Assembly: GCA_002684055.1 (NCBI GenBank)
Contig: NYUL01000007.1
Span: 5,319-16,503 of the forward strand
DNA from: Gammaproteobacteria bacterium
GTDB taxonomy: Bacteria > Pseudomonadota > Gammaproteobacteria > Magnimaribacterales > TMED112
Length of the DNA stretch: 11,185 bases
Direction of reading: 5' to 3'
The notes under the pieces were generated by a model. The model ran no database searches. It was not told the DNA's origin and saw only the letters and a list, made by a program, of their open reading frames with translations. Below are positions 7,069-11,185 of the stretch, one piece after another. The first letter of the stretch is position 1, and the number at the start of each line of letters is the position of its first letter. The position numbers and the translations under genes are program-made.

Positions 7069-7408
7069 AGAAAGAGGCTCCACAACCACAGGTTGATGAA
7101 GCATTTGGATTTTCCACTGTAAATTTTGACCCCATTAAATTTTCGATATAGTCAATTTTAGATCCAAGAATATAGGGATATGATAAATGGTCTAACACAA
7201 CAGTTACTTCTCCAGTGAATTCGAGCTTTGCATCTTCTTCTTGGTCAAATTCATCAAATTTAAAACCATACTGGAAACCAGAACATCCTCCGCCAGTAAC
7301 GTAGACTCTAAAAAATTTATTTTCTTGAGACTCTTTTAGTAGAGAAATTTTTGCAATTGCGCTATCAGATAAATCAAAAGGCGCTGCTTTTTTTGTTTTA
7401 ATATCCAT
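7061..7408 (-). CDS. erpA: Iron-sulfur cluster insertion protein ErpA (A-type carrier)
   Basis: 115 residues, almost the same as E. coli ErpA (114). It is an A-type HesB/IscA-fold carrier that receives [Fe-S] clusters from the assembly scaffold and passes them to apo-enzymes, including those of isoprenoid synthesis and respiration. The three cluster-binding cysteines are present: C42 in VTGGGCSGFQYGF, and C107 and C109 in the C-terminal STCGCGASFSI. ErpA is preferred over IscA from the sequence type and from its place beside anmK and mepM, a position known for erpA in Pseudomonas. The last codons overlap the anmK end by 8 nt in convergent orientation, leaving no room for a terminator. Upstream on the minus strand TAGAAT (7426-7421) is a possible -10 with TTATAA 17 bp further up. 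Confidence 0.94.
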   Translation of the reverse strand: MDIKTKKAAPFDLSDSAIAKISLLKESQENKFFRVYVTGGGCSGFQYGFKFDEFDQEEDAKLEFTGEVTVVLDHLSYPYILGSKIDYIENLMGSKFTVENPNASSTCGCGASFSI

Positions 7409-7420
7409 ATAATCTACTTA

Positions 7421-7450
7421 ATTCTATCAAAAATATTATTGACTTATAAT
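7421..7450. promoter_or_regulatory. Divergent promoter region between erpA and hemG
   Basis: The 52-bp gap holds a plus-strand TATAAT at 7445-7450, predicting a start near 7457, four bases before the hemG ATG at 7461. A minus-strand TAGAAT at 7426-7421 with TTATAA 17 bp upstream (7449-7444) is a candidate for erpA. The two candidates overlap, so transcription in one direction could hinder the other. No good plus-strand -35 was found. Confidence 0.35.
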
Positions 7451-7460
7451 TCTTGAAGAA

Positions 7461-7997
7461 ATGAAAAAAACTTTAATCGCATATTCAAGCACCGATGGCC
7501 ATACTATTCGCATCTGTGAAAAAATTAAGAGCACTATTGCTGATCAATCAAATGTTACTTTAGTAAACATTGAAAATTCATCTACAACTCAGCTTGAGGA
7601 CTTTGATTGCATCATTTTGGGTGCCAGCATTAGATATGGCAACCATAAAGCAAGCTTGTATTCCTTTATTAGGGATAATAAAACTTTACTTAATAGCAAA
7701 AAGACAGCTTTTTTTAATGTAAACGCTGTTGCGCGAAAAGAAGAAAAGAGTTCAATTACAACCAACCCATACCTTAAGAAATTTTTAAAACGAACTTCAT
7801 GGCAACCAGATTTACTAGGAGTGTTTGCAGGAAAAATATCTTATCCAAAGTACAATTTTTTTGACAAACATATGATTAGATTCATTATGTGGATGTCTAA
7901 AGGGCCAACTGATCAGACAAAAACTTTTGAGTTCACAGACTGGCATAAAGTTGAGGCATTTAGCAAAAGGGTTCTAGCCGAACTATTAATCAATTAA
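7461..7997 (+). CDS. hemG: Menaquinone/quinone-dependent protoporphyrinogen IX dehydrogenase HemG
   Basis: 178 residues, against 181 in E. coli HemG. It is a flavodoxin-fold FMN enzyme that removes six electrons from protoporphyrinogen IX to give protoporphyrin IX, passing them to membrane quinones. The FMN phosphate loop is visible as YSSTDGHT at 8-15. GASIRYGNHKASL (about 54-66), VNAVARKEEK (about 87-96) and the region about 98-150 match the E. coli protein closely, including the long-chain-flavodoxin insert (YPKYNFFDKHMIRFIMWMS) that distinguishes HemG from plain flavodoxins and anchors it to the membrane. TDW near the C-terminus is also shared. The start is preceded by an imperfect SD (GAAG) lying in an 11-bp inverted repeat TTCTTGAAGAA. 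It is followed by a 111-bp gap and hemL in the same direction, so two tetrapyrrole genes sit together. Confidence 0.95.
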   Translation: MKKTLIAYSSTDGHTIRICEKIKSTIADQSNVTLVNIENSSTTQLEDFDCIILGASIRYGNHKASLYSFIRDNKTLLNSKKTAFFNVNAVARKEEKSSITTNPYLKKFLKRTSWQPDLLGVFAGKISYPKYNFFDKHMIRFIMWMSKGPTDQTKTFEFTDWHKVEAFSKRVLAELLIN

Positions 7998-8029
7998 AAA
8001 ACAAAAATCTTGCAATTGGGAATGGCTTA

Positions 8030-8064
8030 ATTAGAGATATAAAACTATTATTAGAGATACAAAA
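8030..8064. repeat. Two direct copies of ATTAGAGATAYAAAA, period 20 bp
   Basis: Copy 1 is at 8030-8044 and copy 2 at 8050-8064; they match at 14 of 15 bases, T versus C at position 11. The 20-bp period is close to two helical turns, so both copies would face the same side of the DNA. They fill the middle of the 111-bp gap between hemG and hemL, just upstream of a TATATAAG stretch (8066-8073) that could be the hemL -10. They could be paired operator sites or a local duplication; nothing identifies the binding factor. Confidence 0.6.
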
Positions 8065-8108
8065 TTATATAAGAACCTTTAACTGTAAAGATTACCAAGA
8101 TCATCTTA

Positions 8109-9404
8109 ATGAAAACTAAAAAATCACAAGAATTATTTGAAAAATCTAAAAACCACATTGCAGGCGGTGTGAATTCACCAGTTAGAGCATTTAAAAGCGT
8201 AGGAGGTTCTCCAATTTTCTTCAAAAAATCTCGAGACTGCTATTTGTATGATGAAGATGGCAATAAATACTTAGACTTCGTAGGTTCATGGGGGCCTATG
8301 GTTCTCGGTCATTCCAATAAAAATATCATTAGTGCCATCAAGAAACAGGCTAGTAAAGGCATTAGCTTTGGTGCACCAACAAAAAATGAATTAGAGATTG
8401 CAAAAATTATAAAATCTTACCTACCAAGTATAGAGAAATTAAGAATGGTCAATTCAGGTACTGAGGCGACTATGAGTTGCATTAGGCTTGCAAGAGGAAC
8501 GACTCAAAGAAAGAAAATCATCAAATTTATTGGTTGTTATCATGGACATGTCGATTCTTTATTAGTTAAAGCAGGCTCAGGTCTTGCGACCTTAGGTGTT
8601 CCAGATTCACCAGGGATACCTGAAGAACTCTCAGAATTGACGATATCCCTTCCTTACAATAATACAGAAAGCTTAAATGAAGCTTTTGCAAAATTTGGAG
8701 ATGATATCGCTGCTGTGATTATTGAACCAATTGCAGGAAATATGGGCTTCATTGAGCCAGAAAAAGGATTTTTAGAACATTTAAGAAAGCTTTGTACAGA
8801 TAATAAAACAATACTCATATTTGATGAAGTTATGACAGGTTTTAGAGTTGCCAGAGGTGGAGTTCAAGAACTTCACAATATATCACCAGACTTAACTGCG
8901 CTCGGAAAGATTGTGGGTGGAGGTTTGCCTGTTGGAGTCTATGGCGGTAAAGCAGCAATTATGAATAATATTTCGCCGGACGGTCCAGTTTATCAAGCAG
9001 GAACATTATCAGGCAACCCAATTGCAGTGAGTGCTGGCACTGCACTACTTAAGCAACTATCTGACAAAAGTATTTATGCTGATATGGAAAAGAATGCAAA
9101 AATATTTCTAGAGTCGGTTAAGAAATCTGCTGATAGGCTTGAGGTTCCGTTCTCTTACAATGTAAGGGGTGGTATGTTTGGATTTTTCTTTTCAAAAAAA
9201 TTGCCTATGAATTTTGATGAAGTGCAAGAAACAGATATTGCCTTTTTCTCTAAATTTTTTAGAAAAATGTTAGAAAAAAATATATATCTTCCACCATCAG
9301 CATATGAGAGTTGTTTTATTTCAACACTGCATGACGAAGAAAAGATGGCAAAAGCTGCTAAAATTGCTGAGCTGTCACTAGAGGAGATTAAGAATGAAAT
9401 ATGA
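8109..9404 (+). CDS. hemL: Glutamate-1-semialdehyde 2,1-aminomutase
   Basis: 431 residues, the usual length for this class-III PLP aminotransferase-fold enzyme. It moves the amino group of glutamate-1-semialdehyde to make 5-aminolevulinate, so this organism uses the C5 (glutamyl-tRNA) route to haem. GGVNSPVRAF at 19-28 is the family's substrate-gating N-terminus. NSGTEATMSCIRLAR 115-129 and GCYHGH 142-147 bind the cofactor phosphate and ring. FDEVMTGFR 238-246 carries the PLP-ring aspartate (D239). ALGKIVGGGLPVGVYGG 264-280 holds the Schiff-base lysine K267, and GTLSGNPIA 298-306 follows. All key residues are present. No Shine-Dalgarno is visible ahead of the ATG; instead an 11-bp inverted repeat AAGATCATCTT (8097-8107) abuts it. 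The 3' end overlaps the next gene by 11 nt and contains its SD. Confidence 0.97.
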   Translation: MKTKKSQELFEKSKNHIAGGVNSPVRAFKSVGGSPIFFKKSRDCYLYDEDGNKYLDFVGSWGPMVLGHSNKNIISAIKKQASKGISFGAPTKNELEIAKIIKSYLPSIEKLRMVNSGTEATMSCIRLARGTTQRKKIIKFIGCYHGHVDSLLVKAGSGLATLGVPDSPGIPEELSELTISLPYNNTESLNEAFAKFGDDIAAVIIEPIAGNMGFIEPEKGFLEHLRKLCTDNKTILIFDEVMTGFRVARGGVQELHNISPDLTALGKIVGGGLPVGVYGGKAAIMNNISPDGPVYQAGTLSGNPIAVSAGTALLKQLSDKSIYADMEKNAKIFLESVKKSADRLEVPFSYNVRGGMFGFFFSKKLPMNFDEVQETDIAFFSKFFRKMLEKNIYLPPSAYESCFISTLHDEEKMAKAAKIAELSLEEIKNEI

Positions 9405-10377
9405 TGTATTAGGTGTTGGTAATGCACTAGTAGATGAAACTTTTTACGTGGAAAAAAGTTTTGTAGATGCTACTGACCTATTCTTTAATCAATTTAAATC
9501 TATCTCATATGAGGAACAGGAAAAAATATTATCGGGCTTACCAACAAATGTAAAAGCAGATGTGGTGTGTGGCGGCTCAACAACAAATAGTTTAGCTGCG
9601 ACTTCCAATTTTGGCACAGTTTGTGGACATATATGCCAGCTCGCTAATGATGCTAGAGGTAAGCTTTATGAGGAAAATCTAAAGCTAAATAGTATAACTT
9701 CTTTGAATAATTTCTATCACGAAGAGGTAAGAACTGGTCGGTGTTTAGTTTTTATTACGCCCAACAGTGAAAGAACTATGGGCACCTATTTAGGAGCATC
9801 TGAAAAATTGGTTTTCAACCCTGACTTTATCGATATGGCTAATAGCTCAAAAATATTATTTTCAGAAGGATATCAATTTACCTCTCAAGAAAATTTTTCA
9901 GCTTTTTTAAAAATTTTACAAGGCACCAGGCCCCAGACTAAATTAGCTTTGAGTTTATCGGATCCTGGGGTTGTGGCAGGCTTTAAAGAGAGGTTCCAAG
10001 AAGTCTTTAATGTAAGAAAGGTTGATTACCTGTTCTGTAACAAAGAAGAGGCAACAGCTTTAGCAGGCGAGAACTTTATTGAATCATTAAAACAAATCGC
10101 AACAAATTATGTAGTAACAAATGGCTCAGAGTCTTCATATGTATTAGAGGGCAATGAATTTGCAGAGATAGCGGCAAGAAAAGTAAAAGCTATTGACTCC
10201 AATGGAGCAGGTGATATTTTTGCTGGTGCAGCCCTGCACAAAGTCATAGAGGGTCAAAGCTTCATTGATGCCTGCAGATTTGGGAATTATGCTTCATCAG
10301 TAATTGTTCAAGAAAAAAGTCCAAGACTTTCGGTAGACTTGTATAAGCAACTCAAATCTGATTATTCAAGTAGCTAA
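9394..10377 (+). CDS. PfkB-family sugar/nucleoside kinase, adenosine-kinase-like
   Basis: 327 residues in the ribokinase/PfkB fold. The N-terminal strand is YDVLGVGNALVDETF (3-17). The substrate glycine pair appears in GGSTTNSLAAT 60-70, the pattern of the adenosine-kinase-like branch. The C-terminal signature DSNGAGDIFAGA 268-279 supplies the anion hole and the catalytic base D274; the usual DTxGAGD threonine is replaced by serine. The fold transfers the ATP gamma-phosphate to a hydroxymethyl group. The substrate (adenosine, another nucleoside or a sugar) cannot be settled by reading. The start ATG lies 11 nt inside hemL, after a strong SD GAGGAG at 9381-9386, so it is translated with hemL. 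The next gene starts 2 nt after its stop. No signal peptide, so cytosolic. Confidence 0.9.
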   Translation: MKYDVLGVGNALVDETFYVEKSFVDATDLFFNQFKSISYEEQEKILSGLPTNVKADVVCGGSTTNSLAATSNFGTVCGHICQLANDARGKLYEENLKLNSITSLNNFYHEEVRTGRCLVFITPNSERTMGTYLGASEKLVFNPDFIDMANSSKILFSEGYQFTSQENFSAFLKILQGTRPQTKLALSLSDPGVVAGFKERFQEVFNVRKVDYLFCNKEEATALAGENFIESLKQIATNYVVTNGSESSYVLEGNEFAEIAARKVKAIDSNGAGDIFAGAALHKVIEGQSFIDACRFGNYASSVIVQEKSPRLSVDLYKQLKSDYSSS

Positions 10378-10379
10378 AA

Positions 10380-11185
10380 GTGACGCCAGATATTTATAAC
10401 GATAAAAGATTTGGCATAAATCAAAAGAATATTTCACCTAATGCACTGAGCATTATTTCTAAATTGCATAAATCTGGCTTTAAGGCATACATTGTAGGGG
10501 GCGGCATAAGAGACATGATTAAAGGTATGAGCCCTAAAGATTTTGATATTGTGACTGATTGCGAGCCCGAGCAAATAAGAAGAATATTTAGAAATTCTAG
10601 AATAATTGGAAGAAGATTTAAGCTTGTTCATATTGCATTTCCAGATGAAGTAATTGAGACAACTACTTTTAGATCTGGAAATACAAATACAACTGAATCA
10701 ATAGAAGTGAATGAAAAAGGACGTATTGTTAGAGATAACCAATGGGGCACACAAGAAGAAGATGTATTGAGAAGAGACCTAACTATTAATTCAATATATT
10801 ATGATCCTTTCTCTCATGAAGTAATTGACTATACAGATGGCATTAAAGATCTGAAAGATAAAAAAATTAGGTTTATTGGGAAATCAGGTGAACGTATTCT
10901 TGAAGATCCAGTAAGGATCCTCAGGGCAATAAGATTTGCAGCAAAATTAAACTTCACTATCGATCAAGAAATAGTTAAAGGTATAAAGGAACATCGTCAT
11001 CAGCTTCTTGAGATGCCATCAGCTAGGCTTTATGAGGAGGTATTGAAGCTTTTTTTATCTGGTCATGCAGAGAGATCTTACATTCAACTTAAGGCTCATG
11101 GTGTCTTTGAAATTTTATTTCCTCATCTACAGGATAAAGATAATGAGTTTGATAAATTTTTTATCAACGCATTTAAGGAAACAGA
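10380..11185 (+). CDS. pcnB: Poly(A) polymerase PcnB, N-terminal part
   Basis: The frame opens with GTG at 10380, 2 nt after the kinase stop, and runs off the right edge after about 268 residues (E. coli PcnB has over 450). Alignment starts at once with the E. coli enzyme (FGINQKNISPNALSII at 11-26), so the GTG is preferred to the next in-frame ATG near residue 46, which would delete the nucleotide-site GGG. The nucleotidyltransferase head is clear: YIVGGGIRDMI 37-47, catalytic DFD at 54-56, GRRFKLVHI 77-85, RRDLTINSIYY 131-141 and the RNA/ATP neck DPVRILRAIRFAAKL 176-190. The GRRF and long spacing favour poly(A) polymerase over the CCA-adding enzyme. It adds 3' A tails that speed RNA decay. 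No clear SD is seen, so coupling to the upstream gene is inferred. The missing part would hold the C-terminal RNA-binding domain. Confidence 0.93.
   Translation, partial: MTPDIYNDKRFGINQKNISPNALSIISKLHKSGFKAYIVGGGIRDMIKGMSPKDFDIVTDCEPEQIRRIFRNSRIIGRRFKLVHIAFPDEVIETTTFRSGNTNTTESIEVNEKGRIVRDNQWGTQEEDVLRRDLTINSIYYDPFSHEVIDYTDGIKDLKDKKIRFIGKSGERILEDPVRILRAIRFAAKLNFTIDQEIVKGIKEHRHQLLEMPSARLYEEVLKLFLSGHAERSYIQLKAHGVFEILFPHLQDKDNEFDKFFINAFKET

Noticed and set aside
7998..8108. A small RNA gene or terminator in the hemG-hemL gap
   Set aside because: Only a weak 5-bp stem CTTTA/TAAAG (8077-8090) is seen, with no GC-rich hairpin and no T-tract.
9155..9427. Minus-strand ORF of 90 codons
   Set aside because: It is antisense to the conserved hemL C-terminus and the kinase start; Ser/Phe-rich shadow translation.
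10434..10631. Minus-strand ORF of 65 codons
   Set aside because: It is antisense to the catalytic head of pcnB, which is strongly conserved.

Overview
The window looks like a chromosomal segment of an AT-rich, compact-genome gammaproteobacterium. By eye only about a third of the bases are G or C, intergenic gaps are very short, and the genes resemble enterobacterial and pseudomonad proteins (HemG, PcnB, ErpA, MepM, AnmK). A marine SAR86-like oligotroph fits the streamlining, the TonB-dependent receptor and the AT bias, but that lineage is an inference, not something the sequence proves.

Layout. Positions 1-2418 are transcribed leftward: a tRNA-Ile(GAT), a secreted purple-acid-phosphatase-like enzyme starting 12 nt behind it, then a TPP (thiamine pyrophosphate) riboswitch that directly precedes a TonB-dependent outer-membrane receptor running off the left edge. 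Positions 2474-4836 are also leftward: tyrS followed 2 nt later by a saccharopine-dehydrogenase-like oxidoreductase. A 25-bp divergent gap separates tyrS from a rightward pair, a MepM-type M23 murein endopeptidase and an anhydro-N-acetylmuramic acid kinase (anmK) overlapping by 4 nt. erpA lies leftward and overlaps the end of anmK tail to tail. From 7461 everything is rightward: hemG, then hemL, a PfkB/adenosine-kinase-like sugar or nucleoside kinase, and the first two thirds or less of pcnB, cut by the right edge. The last three are packed with an 11-nt overlap and a 2-nt gap.

How the genes work together. tyrS-mepM-anmK-erpA is a gene neighbourhood known in gammaproteobacteria such as Pseudomonas; MepM opens peptidoglycan cross-links and AnmK recycles the anhydro-sugar released from murein. 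hemL (first committed intermediate, 5-aminolevulinate) and hemG (protoporphyrinogen oxidation) serve tetrapyrrole synthesis, and ErpA supplies Fe-S clusters. The riboswitch ties the receptor to thiamine status, so the receptor most likely imports thiamine, a thiamine phosphate or a precursor.

The most informative signal is the riboswitch-receptor unit: its aptamer ends on the ribosome binding site and start codon, with no separate expression platform. Other points worth a look are the tRNA-mRNA linkage, the shortened and divergent AnmK, an insertion in the phosphatase, and a 20-bp-period direct repeat ahead of hemL. I see no CRISPR array, prophage, insertion sequence or novel defence system, and no convincing rho-independent terminator. 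No stretch longer than 300 bases lacks a gene.
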